From: an uncultured Clostridia bacterium
Lineage (GTDB): Bacteria > Bacillota > Clostridia > Oscillospirales > Acutalibacteraceae
DNA: 64,000 nt
Direction of reading: 5' to 3'
NCBI GenBank assembly: GCA_944380765.1
Contig: CALWIO010000002.1
Span: 1 to 64,000, forward strand
The notes under the pieces were generated by a model. It was not told the DNA's origin, did not search any database, and saw nothing but the letters and a program-made list of their open reading frames with translations. Positions 33,832-42,357 of this stretch are shown piece by piece; position 1 is the first letter of the stretch; every line of letters starts with the position of its first letter. The translations under genes and the position numbers were made by a program.

Positions 33832-33876
33832 TGTTCTTTTTTTTGGAATATCTGCATAAATTTAAGCAGTATTCCA

Positions 33877-35037
33877 TTGAAAAGAGCTGATATTTTGAAA
33901 AAAGGGACAAACACCGATTCCGCAGTTAAACAAATTATTTTCAATAAACTTGTGCCGCTCGCGGCGGTAATTTGTCTCTTATTTTCCGGCGGCGCTGGCG
34001 CGCTGCCGCTTCGGGCTGTTTACGCGGGAACGGCGCTTGCCTTTCCTTCTGATTTTATATCCTCATTTCTTAAAACAGACGAGGCAAAACCTGCCGTCTC
34101 TTCTGAAAAAACACAGGGAGAGGTGCAAAACCAGAACACGCCCGTTCAGACCGAAAGCACAGGCGGTAATTCAGAGCCTTTCAGCGTTCCCGAAGATGTA
34201 GCACAGCTTATGGTGGAAGCCGAAAGGAAATACGCGGATTCCGCGCATGACGGAGATATTACCGAGGCGGATTACTCAAAACAGAACGCCACAGCAATGC
34301 TCGGCGGTATTTATATTAAAAACGCCACATCAAAGACCGATTTGGATTTTTCGGATTACGCCGACAGGCAGGCTCAGCTATGTGTGGATAAATCAAAGCC
34401 GGCTGTACTCATTTATCACACCCACACAAGCGAATCTTATGAGCTGCTTGATAAGGGATACTATACAAACGAGCGCTCGGTCAGAAGCGGCAGCGAATCC
34501 GAAAATATGATAAGAATAGGCGAGGAGGTGTGCCGCGTTCTGACTGCCGCTGGATATACCGTGATTCACGATAAGACCGTATATGATTCGCAGTACAGCG
34601 GCGCGTATGAGCGTTCAAGGGAAAATGTAATAAAAATTTTAAAGGAAAATCCTTCAATACAGCTTGCGCTGGATATTCACCGGGGTTCAATTTACTTAAA
34701 AGACGGGTCAAGAATCAAGCAGGTATTCAATTACAACTCCCAGAAAATCTCACAGATAACCGTTATAACCGGCTGTGAGGACGGCAATGTTACCGATTTT
34801 CCTAACTGGGAAAAAAATCTTACAATAGCCTTAAAGCTGCAAAGCAGGCTCGCGGCGGATTGCCCCGGCTCGGTTACTCCTTTGCTTTTTTGCAGCCGAA
34901 AATATAATCTCGATATAATGCCGGGCGCCTTGCAGATTGAAATAGGAACGGACGCGAACACTCTGCTTGAATCGGTGTTCTCGGCAAGGATTTTTGGCGA
35001 ATCAATAGTAAAACTCTTAAATGAGTCGGAGGTATAA
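33877..35037 (+). CDS. spoIIP: Stage II sporulation protein P (amidase/endopeptidase)
   Basis: About 386 residues. SpoIIP cleaves the wall during engulfment, working with SpoIID and SpoIIM. An N-terminal membrane anchor (NKLVPLAAVICLLFSGGAG, about 24-42) is followed by a variable linker and the catalytic domain: PAVLIYHTHTSESYE, IQLALDIHRGSI, QITVITGCEDG and ALQIEIGTDANTLLES near the end, with the metal/catalytic His and Glu residues in place. The start is uncertain: TTG at 33877 or TTG at 33895; neither has a strong SD. A hairpin-forming repeat (GGAATATCTGC / GCAGTATTCC) precedes it. Confidence 0.93.
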   Translation: MKRADILKKGTNTDSAVKQIIFNKLVPLAAVICLLFSGGAGALPLRAVYAGTALAFPSDFISSFLKTDEAKPAVSSEKTQGEVQNQNTPVQTESTGGNSEPFSVPEDVAQLMVEAERKYADSAHDGDITEADYSKQNATAMLGGIYIKNATSKTDLDFSDYADRQAQLCVDKSKPAVLIYHTHTSESYELLDKGYYTNERSVRSGSESENMIRIGEEVCRVLTAAGYTVIHDKTVYDSQYSGAYERSRENVIKILKENPSIQLALDIHRGSIYLKDGSRIKQVFNYNSQKISQITVITGCEDGNVTDFPNWEKNLTIALKLQSRLAADCPGSVTPLLFCSRKYNLDIMPGALQIEIGTDANTLLESVFSARIFGESIVKLLNESEV

Positions 35038-35038
35038 A

Positions 35039-35164
35039 ATGAGCGAATTAACAAAAATCGTCAAAAACTTTTTGCTGACTTCAATTTTGATTTTGCTGGC
35101 GACAGCGGTTTTGTGCGGAGTTTTTATCGCAAAAACGGGAACCGAAAATATGCTTTTCGGCTAA
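35039..35164 (+). CDS. 41-residue single-helix membrane protein after spoIIP
   Basis: Begins MSELTKIVKNFLL and continues into one membrane helix (TSILILLATAVLCGVFIA) ending KTGTENMLFG. The ATG lies one base after the spoIIP stop, with GGAGG seven bases upstream inside the end of spoIIP, so it is translationally linked to it. I do not recognise it; a spore-related role follows only from position. Confidence 0.7.
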   Translation: MSELTKIVKNFLLTSILILLATAVLCGVFIAKTGTENMLFG

Positions 35165-35171
35165 AAGCTTG

Positions 35172-35200
35172 TTGCAATAAGTCCTTTTGCGTTGTATAAT
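35172..35200 (+). promoter_or_regulatory. Promoter for yhaM
   Basis: TTGCAA (35172-35177), 17-base spacer, TATAAT (35195-35200), 30 bases before the ATG. Confidence 0.78.
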
Positions 35201-35230
35201 TTTTTTATAATAAGCGAAAGGACATTTTTT

Positions 35231-36199
35231 ATGAATTTTACTGAAATAGGTCACAACGGGCAGGTCGAGGCTTTTGCCGTAATAAAACAGTGCGACAGAA
35301 AGACCGCTAAAAACGGCAATTTTTATCTTGATATGATTTTAAGCGACAAGCAGGGCGAAATTTCCGCGAAACTGTGGGATTACAACGAGGTTTCCCACGG
35401 CAGGTACGAGGCGGATATGTTTGTAAAGGTGAGGGGAACTCTCTTAAAATATAACGGAAGCGACCAGCTCAGAGTCGAGCGAATTCGTCCCGTCTGCGAC
35501 AGCGACAATGTAAATATTGCCGACTATGTTAAATCCGCCCAGTACAGCGGTGAAGATATGTACTCGGCGCTTTACGGTAAAATCCGGAATTTCAGCGATG
35601 AGGAGCTTAAAAAGCTCGTCTTGTATCTGCTTGACGAAAATAAGGAACAGCTTTTGTATTTTCCTGCCGCTTACCGGCTGCACCACGCTATCAGAGGCGG
35701 ATTATTGATGCATACTTCCGCTATTGTGAAGCTGTGCGAGGGCGTTTGCAAAGTGTATCCCTTTGTTGACAGGGAATTGCTGATTTCCGGCGCTGTTCTG
35801 CATGACATAGCTAAAACCAAGGAGTTCAGCGTCAGCGCTTCCGGTATTGCTTCCGGCTATACGGTTGAGGGCAATCTCATAGGACATCTTGTAAAAGGCG
35901 CTATGATGATTGAAAAGGCTGCGCAGTCACTTTCGGTAAGTGAAGAAAAATCCATGCTTTTGCAGCACATGGTGCTTTCCCACCACGGGGAGCCGGATTT
36001 CGGCGCGGCGGTAAGACCTCTTTTTCTTGAAGCGGAGCTTCTTTCGGAACTTGACCTTATGGACGCGCGCGTTTATGAGATTATGAACGCTGTTGACGGG
36101 CTCGAAAAAGGCTCGTTTTCACAAAGACAGTGGGAGCTCGATAACAGAAAGATTTATAAGCATAACGACGCTTCGCTCGAAGTTGATATTCTTGACTGA
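35231..36199 (+). CDS. yhaM: 3'-5' exoribonuclease YhaM (OB fold plus HD domain)
   Basis: 322 residues, the usual YhaM length. An N-terminal OB-fold (KNGNFYLDMILSDKQGEISAKLWD, KVRGTLLKYNGSDQLRVERI) binds nucleic acid; the HD phosphohydrolase domain follows with metal ligands in HHAIRGGLLMHTSAIVKLC, GAVLHDIAK and LSHHGEPDFG. YhaM trims RNA (and DNA) from the 3' end. ATG at 35231 is chosen over an in-frame upstream ATG because AAAGGA lies eight bases ahead and the family begins here. Single-gene unit with own promoter and terminator. Confidence 0.93.
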   Translation: MNFTEIGHNGQVEAFAVIKQCDRKTAKNGNFYLDMILSDKQGEISAKLWDYNEVSHGRYEADMFVKVRGTLLKYNGSDQLRVERIRPVCDSDNVNIADYVKSAQYSGEDMYSALYGKIRNFSDEELKKLVLYLLDENKEQLLYFPAAYRLHHAIRGGLLMHTSAIVKLCEGVCKVYPFVDRELLISGAVLHDIAKTKEFSVSASGIASGYTVEGNLIGHLVKGAMMIEKAAQSLSVSEEKSMLLQHMVLSHHGEPDFGAAVRPLFLEAELLSELDLMDARVYEIMNAVDGLEKGSFSQRQWELDNRKIYKHNDASLEVDILD

Positions 36200-36263
36200 A
36201 AAGGCTGTACAGCGTCATTTTAACCGGCAGTAAATATTGAAACACTTATAAAATAATAAAGAC

Positions 36264-36306
36264 AAACACCCTCTATGGTAAACGAGTTACCGCAGAGGGT
36301 GTTTTT
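36264..36306 (+). terminator. Terminator after yhaM
   Basis: AACACCCTCT / AGAGGGTGTT outer stem with a nested GGTAA / TTACC inner stem, followed by TTTTT. Confidence 0.9.
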
Positions 36307-36410
36307 TGTAAAAAATCGAAACGCAAAATCAGAAACTCTGTAACAGATATGTAAATAAAAAGCGTAATAAAAACCTCATCGTTTTTAAGTGCGTTTGTCG
36401 CGGAATTATT

Positions 36411-37253
36411 TTATTTTATTCCTATTCCTTTCAAAACCTCGTTGGTAGTAATGCCGTTATATGTGTACGGAATATCTTTCAAGGTAAACGGGAGTGATAC
36501 TGTTCCTTTAAGTTTTATTAGCTTATAATTTGTTTTCAGTTTGTCGGTATTTCTGATTATGGACTCTCGTATAGATGGTTTCCTGATTGATTTTGCATTC
36601 AGAAGCACATTTTCAAGATTTTCAAATTCGCAGAGAAGCATAGCCGCTGTTTTCGGACCAACCTTATCGGCGCCTTTAATGTTATCTGAAGCATCACCGG
36701 TAAGGGATTTAAGGTCTGCATACTGACTCGGGTTAATGCCGAATTTCTCAATAATGAAATCAGGAGTACAGATAACGCTATTATTACCTCGGTATCTTAG
36801 AATAGATACATTCTCGGAAATAAGCTGAAAAAAGTCGCTGTCTAAGGATGACACTGTAATTTTGGTGTTTTCTCCGTATGTATGAGCATATCCGGCAATC
36901 CAGTCATCTGTTTCACAGGCTGTTGTTTCAGCATGCTTGATTCCCATATAATCGAGCGCAGCATACACATCGTTAAGCTGTGAAAAAGGTGAGTCTTCCT
37001 CAGGAACCAGACTGTAATCAATGCGGTTGGCTTTGTAGTCGGCGTCAATTTCCATTCGCTCATTCTCATGCTTACCATCAAACAAAACCACAATGTGTGT
37101 TGGCCCTGTTATGAGGATAATCTTGATAAGCGCACCAACAAATCCGAGGGTGCCTTGGATTGCTTTGCCATCTGAATTTGTTATTCTCGACGGCATTCCG
37201 AAAAACATTTGGAACAGCAAATTGCTGCCGTCAACTATAAGTAGCCGATTCAT
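36411..37253 (-). CDS. Stand-alone 5'-3' exonuclease (Pol I N-domain/FEN family)
   Basis: 280 residues, the size of a lone 5'-3' exonuclease domain without polymerase. Motifs: LLIVDGSNLLFQMFFGMP at the start, VVLFDGKHENERMEIDADYKANR, ETDDWIAGYA, VSSLDSDFFQLIS and SLTGDASDNIKGADKVGPKTAAMLL (helix-hairpin-helix), covering the acidic metal sites. Such enzymes remove flaps/RNA primers; many Gram-positives carry one in addition to Pol I. Its codon use (many TTA, AGA, ATA, AAT codons) and AT-richness differ from the neighbours, which may mark a later arrival (inference). The ATG is followed upstream by only a weak SD (AAGTTATAT). Confidence 0.9.
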   Translation of the reverse strand: MNRLLIVDGSNLLFQMFFGMPSRITNSDGKAIQGTLGFVGALIKIILITGPTHIVVLFDGKHENERMEIDADYKANRIDYSLVPEEDSPFSQLNDVYAALDYMGIKHAETTACETDDWIAGYAHTYGENTKITVSSLDSDFFQLISENVSILRYRGNNSVICTPDFIIEKFGINPSQYADLKSLTGDASDNIKGADKVGPKTAAMLLCEFENLENVLLNAKSIRKPSIRESIIRNTDKLKTNYKLIKLKGTVSLPFTLKDIPYTYNGITTNEVLKGIGIK

Positions 37254-37342
37254 ATAACTTACCTGCTTAAAATATTTGAGTTATAAGATTTTCTAAAATC
37301 TTCTTAGTTTTTCATTTACAGAAAAGTCTTTTTGCCATTGTT

Positions 37343-37846
37343 TTACTGGTCTCCCCAGTGATAGCTCCTTAATTCTCCGCTTTCCAAAAGCTTCGGGAAA
37401 TCCCATTGTCTGAGCGCCTCGTAAACGCCTATCGCCACAGCGTTTGACAAATTAAGGCTTCTCGCCTCGTCAATCATGGGTATTCTTACGCATCTTTCCT
37501 CGTTTTCAAAAAGCAGCTTTTCGGGAAGCCCCGCGGTTTCTTTCCCGAAAACCAGATAGCAGTTGTCCGGGTATTCGATATCCGTGTGCCTGCGCGGCGC
37601 TTTTGTCGAAAAATAAAAGAAATTTCCGCCTTGATTTTTCATAAAAAATTCTTCAAGCGAGTCATAATAGGTAATGTCGAGAAGATACCAGTAATCAAGA
37701 CCGGCTCTTTTCAGCTTTTTATCGTCGGGAGTAAACCCCATAGGCCCTACAAGGTGCAGCCTCGCTCCGGTAGCGGCGCAGGTGCGGGCTACATTACCCG
37801 TGTTCTGGGGAATTTCAGGCTCAACCATTACTATGTTCAGCGTCAT
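37343..37846 (-). CDS. trmL: tRNA (cytidine/uridine-2'-O-)-methyltransferase TrmL
   Basis: 167 residues, SPOUT superfamily. Methylates the ribose of the wobble base (position 34) of tRNA-Leu isoacceptors. Motif 1 MVEPEIPQNTGNVARTCAATG, motif 2 LVFGKETAGLP and motif 3 IPMIDEARSLNLSNAVAIGVYEALRQ (the knotted SAM site) are complete. The ATG at 37846 has AAACAGGTGATAAA just before it and gives the family N-terminus MTLNIVMVEPE; a longer in-frame start at 37882 lacks an SD. Confidence 0.94.
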   Translation of the reverse strand: MTLNIVMVEPEIPQNTGNVARTCAATGARLHLVGPMGFTPDDKKLKRAGLDYWYLLDITYYDSLEEFFMKNQGGNFFYFSTKAPRRHTDIEYPDNCYLVFGKETAGLPEKLLFENEERCVRIPMIDEARSLNLSNAVAIGVYEALRQWDFPKLLESGELRSYHWGDQ

Positions 37847-37984
37847 TTTATCACCTGTTTTTGTTTTTTTAAAGTATAACATTTTTTACAATAATTTTAA
37901 ATAGCGTTTTATAATTTTTCACTTCTTTTTTCAAAAAATATTATTGCTCTTTTCAGAGTAATTTGAAAAAAAGGAGGAAAAAAC

Positions 37985-38161
37985 ATGAACTCAAATATGT
38001 ATAAAATGGTAGGCGCCGGCATGCTCGCCGGAACAGCCGCACTTGCCATAACGGGGGCTGTAAGCAAAAATTCGACCAAGAGAAAAATGAAAAAGACGGT
38101 AAAAAAAGCGGTCAATACTTTTTCCAACGCGGTTGACAACATGAGCCAGATGATGAAATAA
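37985..38161 (+). CDS. 58-residue small protein upstream of pdaA
   Basis: Starts MNSNMYKMVGAGMLAGTAAL, a Gly/Ala-rich weakly hydrophobic helix, then a basic stretch (KNSTKRKMKKTVKKAVN) and an end rich in Asn/Met (SNAVDNMSQMMK). ATG follows AAAGGAGGAAAAAAC, a very strong SD, and the stop is ten bases before pdaA, so the pair is likely co-transcribed. Resembles short YtxH-like proteins with one helix and a charged tail. Function unknown. Confidence 0.72.
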   Translation: MNSNMYKMVGAGMLAGTAALAITGAVSKNSTKRKMKKTVKKAVNTFSNAVDNMSQMMK

Positions 38162-38171
38162 GGTGCGGTGA

Positions 38172-39053
38172 ATGAAAAAAGCAGTTAAAGCGCTGTGCCT
38201 TGTGCTGTCAGTCTGTACGCTTTGTTCGTGCGCAAAAAATGACTACGAAAAAGCACCTGAAAACAGCTCCGGTACAAGCCCCGAAACAAGCGTTTCACCT
38301 GAACCTGTTGCCGAAAACAGTTCAGCCGCAAGTCAAAACGGCAAACAATTGTCCACCGAAAAAATCGCTCACAGCTACGGAGTAGCAAAAAACGGAGAAG
38401 CGCACGATATTTCCAAAAACGCCCAAAGCTTTTTTGAAACTAACGGCTTTAACGCCTTCTGCCTTGACACAAAGAGCGAAAAAAAGGTGCTATACCTTAC
38501 CTTTGACTGCGGTTATGAAAACGGTTATACCTCAAAAATTCTTGATGTGCTTAAAGAAAAAGATGTAAACGCCGCGTTTTTCTGCACTCTGCCCGAGGTC
38601 AGGCAAAATCCCGAGCTTATCAGGCGCATGATTGACGAGGGGCATATAGTTGGCAATCACTCGGTAACGCATCCGTCTTTTGCCGAAATCAGCGAAAGCA
38701 GTATGAAAGAGGAAATAACCGGAATGGCGGATTATCTCAAAGAAAATTTCGGTTACAGCGAGCCGTATTTCAGGTTTCCTAAGGGCGAATACAGCGAAAA
38801 AGCCCTTTCGGTGGTGGGCTCTATGGGATATACCAGCGTTTTCTGGTCGCTGGCTTATGAGGACTGGGATTTAAACAATCAAAAGGGCGCGCAGTACGCT
38901 TATGAAACGGTTATGTCAAGGCTTCATCCGGGAGCGGTTATTCTGCTTCATTCCGTTTCACCCGACAACGCCGAAGCGCTGCCGAGGATAATTGATAAGG
39001 CACGAAAAGAGGGCTATACCTTTTTGTCGCTTCGGGATTACCCGAAAAATTAG
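38172..39053 (+). CDS. pdaA: PdaA-type polysaccharide deacetylase lipoprotein
   Basis: 293 residues. Signal peptide ending in a lipobox (LCSC, Cys near 18), a Ser/Glu/Pro-rich linker, then an NodB-type deacetylase domain: TFDCGYENGYTSKILDVLK (catalytic Asp), GNHSVTHPSF (metal His pair), FRFPKGEYSEKAL and HPGAVILLHSVSPDN. The TFDCGYENG variant and domain pattern are those of PdaA, which makes muramic delta-lactam in spore cortex by de-N-acetylation. This fits the spore genes around it (SASP next, gpr/spoIIP nearby). ATG follows AAGGTGCGGTGA. Confidence 0.9.
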   Translation: MKKAVKALCLVLSVCTLCSCAKNDYEKAPENSSGTSPETSVSPEPVAENSSAASQNGKQLSTEKIAHSYGVAKNGEAHDISKNAQSFFETNGFNAFCLDTKSEKKVLYLTFDCGYENGYTSKILDVLKEKDVNAAFFCTLPEVRQNPELIRRMIDEGHIVGNHSVTHPSFAEISESSMKEEITGMADYLKENFGYSEPYFRFPKGEYSEKALSVVGSMGYTSVFWSLAYEDWDLNNQKGAQYAYETVMSRLHPGAVILLHSVSPDNAEALPRIIDKARKEGYTFLSLRDYPKN

Positions 39054-39143
39054 CAAATTTTTTCAATAATAAAAAAGCCGCAAAGCGATAACACTATTAC
39101 TGCAAACGCAATCAGATATTAAATTGATAAGGGGTGTATTAAG

Positions 39144-39338
39144 ATGTCAAGAAATTCTAAGAGCGTAGTGCCCGAAGCACGCGAGGCTCTCAATAAGTTC
39201 AAGATGGAAGCCGCTAACGAAGTCGGCGTAAATCTTAAACAGGGCTATAACGGCGACCTTACCTCTAAGCAGGCTGGTTCTGTCGGTGGCCAGATGGTTA
39301 AAAAGATGATTAAGTCTTATGAAGAAAGCATGAAATAA
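39144..39338 (+). CDS. Alpha/beta-type small acid-soluble spore protein
   Basis: 64 residues. Shows the family pattern: VPEAREALNKFKMEAANEVG (region holding the GPR cleavage site), the loop LKQGYNGDLTSKQAGSVGG (DNA-binding helix-turn-helix with the conserved GDLTS and GG) and a basic end MVKKMIKSYEESMK. These proteins coat spore DNA and switch it to A-like form, protecting against UV and heat. ATG follows AAGGGGTGTATTAAG. Its degrading protease GPR is encoded at 32965. Monocistronic, with its own terminator. Confidence 0.95.
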   Translation: MSRNSKSVVPEAREALNKFKMEAANEVGVNLKQGYNGDLTSKQAGSVGGQMVKKMIKSYEESMK

Positions 39339-39361
39339 ACCGTAATCGGTAAATTTCAGCG

Positions 39362-39396
39362 CCCGGCGGAAAATATTCCGCCGGGTTTGCTTTTTT
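39362..39396 (+). terminator. Terminator after the SASP gene
   Basis: CCCGGCGGAA / TTCCGCCGGG stem with a 4-base loop, then TTTGCTTTTTT. Confidence 0.92.
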
Positions 39397-39490
39397 AAAA
39401 AATAATCCTGAAAAATTTCAAAAAACTATTGGAAAACAGAAGTATATGTTATATAATTATTTTAAATATATATTAGTGGGAGGCGGCGCT

Positions 39491-40459
39491 TTGGTTACCA
39501 AATACTCGGTGTCCCTTGAAAAGGTAATAAATGAATACGGATATGAAACTCTCTATCTTCCGCGCGACGCGTCGGAGCTTTCGATTGTTTCTCAGGAGGT
39601 TAACCGTCCCGGCTTGCTGCTTGCGGCAAACGACGATTATTTTGACCCTGCCCGCGTTCAGTTTTTAGGACTTTCCGAAATGGAATTTATAAAAACTTTT
39701 CCTCAGGAGCAGCAGCTTGAAAAGCTCGACAGGCTTTTAAGCAAAAGACCTCCCGTTGTTATAATTACAAGAAATCTCGAACCTATCAGCGGCATGCTTG
39801 CGCTGGCGGAAAAATACGAGGTGCCCGTTCTGCGTTCTTCCGAGCCTACTTCCGAGTGTATGGCTTCGCTTATATATTATCTCGGCACGGCGCTTGCCGA
39901 GCGCATTACCCGTCACGGCGTGCTTGTTGAGGTTTACGGCGAGGGCGTGCTTATTGTGGGCGACAGCGGCGTAGGCAAGAGCGAAACCGCCATTGAGCTT
40001 ATAAAGCGCGGTCACCGTCTTATTGCCGACGACGCGGTAGAGATACGAAAGGCGTCCGCAAAAACCCTTGTCGGCTCGGCTCCTGATAATATCCGTCATT
40101 TTATTGAGCTGAGAGGAATAGGAATAATTAACGCGAGAAGAATTTTCGGTATGGGCGCGGTAAAGCTCACCGAAAAAATAAATATGGTTGTTCAGCTTGA
40201 ACCCTGGGACAGTTCAAAAGTTTATGACCGTATGGGGCTTGATACCGAGTACATAACAATAATGGGCATTCAGGTTCCGCTTACCGTAGTTCCGGTAAAA
40301 CCCGGCCGTAATCTCGCGGTAATAATCGAGTGTGCCGCTATGAACAACCGTCAGAAAAAAATGGGATACAATGCCGCCCGTGAGCTTATGCATCATCTCG
40401 GTATGGATGACGGCTATGAGCCTCAGGCGCAGGAAGTGGATATTTGGCAAAACTATTAA
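39491..40459 (+). CDS. hprK: HPr kinase/phosphorylase
   Basis: About 322 residues. Bifunctional enzyme that phosphorylates/dephosphorylates Ser46 of HPr, the switch for carbon-catabolite control. P-loop VYGEGVLIVGDSGVGKSETAIELIKRG with the following catalytic His in GH and acidic LIADDAVEIR; signature IELRGIGIINARRIFGMGAVK; and C-terminal RNLAVIIECAAMNNRQKKMGYNAA. TTG at 39491 is taken as the start because GGGAGG lies seven bases upstream and the translation MVTKYSVSLEK begins the domain; an upstream ATG at 39446 would put the SD inside the gene. First gene of the glk-murB-rapZ-whiA run. Confidence 0.94.
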   Translation: MVTKYSVSLEKVINEYGYETLYLPRDASELSIVSQEVNRPGLLLAANDDYFDPARVQFLGLSEMEFIKTFPQEQQLEKLDRLLSKRPPVVIITRNLEPISGMLALAEKYEVPVLRSSEPTSECMASLIYYLGTALAERITRHGVLVEVYGEGVLIVGDSGVGKSETAIELIKRGHRLIADDAVEIRKASAKTLVGSAPDNIRHFIELRGIGIINARRIFGMGAVKLTEKINMVVQLEPWDSSKVYDRMGLDTEYITIMGIQVPLTVVPVKPGRNLAVIIECAAMNNRQKKMGYNAARELMHHLGMDDGYEPQAQEVDIWQNY

Positions 40460-40471
40460 GGGGGATTAAAA

Positions 40472-41428
40472 ATGTATAAGATTGGTGTTGACTTAGGCGG
40501 AACGAACATTGTTGCCGGAGTTGTTGACGAAAGCAACAGCATTGTTGGCAGGGGTACTGTTAAAACCCCTAAAACCCGTTCGCAGGACAGAATTATCGCG
40601 GATATCAAAGAGTCGATAAGAATTGCCGTGTCAAACGCGGGTGCCCAGTGGAGCGACATTTCTTCCATCGGTATCGGCACGCCGGGCTCTGTTAACCTGC
40701 AAGAGGGCATAATCGAATACGCAAACAATCTGGATTTTGAAAATGTTCCCATGAAACAGATTATGGAGGACGAATTCAAAGTTCCCGTGTACATTGAAAA
40801 TGACGCCAACTGCGCGGCTCTCGGCGAGGCGGTCGCAGGCGTCGGCAACGGAGTCGATAATTTTATTGCCATAACTCTCGGCACAGGCGTAGGAAGCGGC
40901 ATAGTAATAGACGGCAAAATTCTTCACGGCTGTAATGACGCCGCCGGCGAAATGGGGCACATGGTTATAAAATTCGGCGGTGAACGCTGCACCTGCGGCA
41001 GAAGAGGCTGTTGGGAGGCCTATTCCTCGGCAACTGCGCTTATCCGCCAGACTCAGGATAAAATGAGCAAAAACTTTGACTCGATAATGTGGGATATGGT
41101 AAGCGGCGATATAAGAAATGTTGACGGCGAAACAGCTTTTCAGGCTATGCGCCAGGGGGACAGCGCTGCCCGTGATGTAGTCAACAATTATGTATATTAT
41201 CTGTCGGTCGGCATAGTAAATGTAATAAATATCTTCCAGCCGAAAGTCCTCTGCATAGGCGGCGGTATCGGCAACGAGGGCGAGGAGCTTCTTAACCCCA
41301 TAAGATATTATGTAAATAACGAGCACTATTCGCTCAACAGCGACAAGCAGACGATTCTCTGTTCGGCAATTCTCGGAAATGACGCCGGCGTTATTGGCGC
41401 GGCGTTGCTTGAAACTCATAATAATTAA
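40472..41428 (+). CDS. glk: ROK-family glucokinase
   Basis: 318 residues. ATP-dependent cytosolic phosphorylation of glucose. Phosphate loop MYKIGVDLGGTNIVAGVVD; sugar site IENDANCAALGEA with the catalytic Asp; GTGVGSGIVIDGKILHG; the zinc motif CTCGRRGCWEAYSS typical of ROK kinases; and IGGGIGNEG. SD AAGGGGGATTAAAA precedes the ATG. Sits twelve bases after hprK, which makes sense for carbohydrate metabolism and catabolite control. The long antisense frame here is just a codon-pattern shadow. Confidence 0.94.
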   Translation: MYKIGVDLGGTNIVAGVVDESNSIVGRGTVKTPKTRSQDRIIADIKESIRIAVSNAGAQWSDISSIGIGTPGSVNLQEGIIEYANNLDFENVPMKQIMEDEFKVPVYIENDANCAALGEAVAGVGNGVDNFIAITLGTGVGSGIVIDGKILHGCNDAAGEMGHMVIKFGGERCTCGRRGCWEAYSSATALIRQTQDKMSKNFDSIMWDMVSGDIRNVDGETAFQAMRQGDSAARDVVNNYVYYLSVGIVNVINIFQPKVLCIGGGIGNEGEELLNPIRYYVNNEHYSLNSDKQTILCSAILGNDAGVIGAALLETHNN

Positions 41429-41442
41429 GCGAGGTTATATAA

Positions 41443-42351
41443 GTGTACGGTAAAGCGGCTTTATACGCAAAAAGCATTGGCGCGGCGGTTATGGAAAACG
41501 CGCCGATGAAAAATTACACAAGTTTCAAAACCGGCGGCAGCGCCCGTATGCTTGTATCTCCCGTGTCGGCTGACTGCCTTTGCAGTCTTATAGCCTATCT
41601 CGGCAAAAATTCGGTGCCGTTTACTGTAATCGGTAACGGCACGAATCTTTTGGTGCAGGACAGCGGTTATGACGGCGTTGTCGTAAAAATCGGTTCGGAA
41701 CTTTCAAAAACAGAACTGATTGATGAAACAACCGTATTTTGCGAAGCCGGCGCCTCAATGAAAAGCCTTTGTATGTTCGCTATGGAACACTCTCTTTCCG
41801 GACTCGAATTTGCTTACGGAATACCCGGCACTCTCGGCGGAGCGGTATATATGAACGCCGGCGCGTACGGAGGAGAAATGAAAGATGTGCTGCTGAGCTG
41901 TAATCATATTGATAATGAGGGCAAACAGGGCTCCCTTTCCGGAGCGGAGCTAGATTTAGGCTACCGCCACAGCGCTTACTCCGACAACGGCTTTGCGGTT
42001 GTTTCTGCTGTGCTCGCCCTTAAAAAAGGCGATAAAGATAAAATCAAAGCCGAAATGAACGAAAATTTAGGCAAACGAAAATCAAAGCAGCCTCTTGAAT
42101 ATCCAAGCGCGGGCAGTACATTTAAAAGACCGGAGGGCTATTTTGCCGGAGCGCTTATTGAGGGAGCCGGACTTAAAGGCTTTTCGGTAGGCGGCGCGCA
42201 GGTCAGCGAAAAGCACGCCGGGTTTGTGATAAATAAAGATAAGGCTACTTCGAGCGATATTATGTCGCTGATTAAGCATATACAGGAAACGGTTTATGAA
42301 AAATACGGCGTAATGCTTGAGCCGGAAGTAAAAATACTTGAAAGCAGGTGA
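41443..42351 (+). CDS. murB: UDP-N-acetylenolpyruvoylglucosamine reductase
   Basis: 302 residues. FAD enzyme making UDP-MurNAc, the first committed peptidoglycan precursor. FAD-binding motifs: YTSFKTGGSARMLV, TVIGNGTNLLVQDSGYDGVV, GLEFAYGIPGTLGGAVYMNAGAYGGE; catalytic Ser region PSAGSTFKRPEGYFAGALIEGAGLKG. The lack of the E. coli-type extra loop fits the type II MurB of Gram-positives. GTG start at 41443 after AAGCGAGGTTATATAA. Its stop overlaps the GTG of the next gene, so murB-rapZ are translationally coupled. Confidence 0.95.
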   Translation: MYGKAALYAKSIGAAVMENAPMKNYTSFKTGGSARMLVSPVSADCLCSLIAYLGKNSVPFTVIGNGTNLLVQDSGYDGVVVKIGSELSKTELIDETTVFCEAGASMKSLCMFAMEHSLSGLEFAYGIPGTLGGAVYMNAGAYGGEMKDVLLSCNHIDNEGKQGSLSGAELDLGYRHSAYSDNGFAVVSAVLALKKGDKDKIKAEMNENLGKRKSKQPLEYPSAGSTFKRPEGYFAGALIEGAGLKGFSVGGAQVSEKHAGFVINKDKATSSDIMSLIKHIQETVYEKYGVMLEPEVKILESR

Positions 42352-42357
42352 GTGCTT

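Noticed and set aside
33846-33876. Inverted repeat GGAATATCTGC / GCAGTATTCC before spoIIP as a terminator
   Set aside because: No T-run follows it; it may be a small mRNA hairpin, so it is only mentioned with spoIIP.
40631-41419. 262-codon minus-strand frame opposite glucokinase
   Set aside because: Antisense to a well-supported gene with full motifs; no SD, and translation matches no family.
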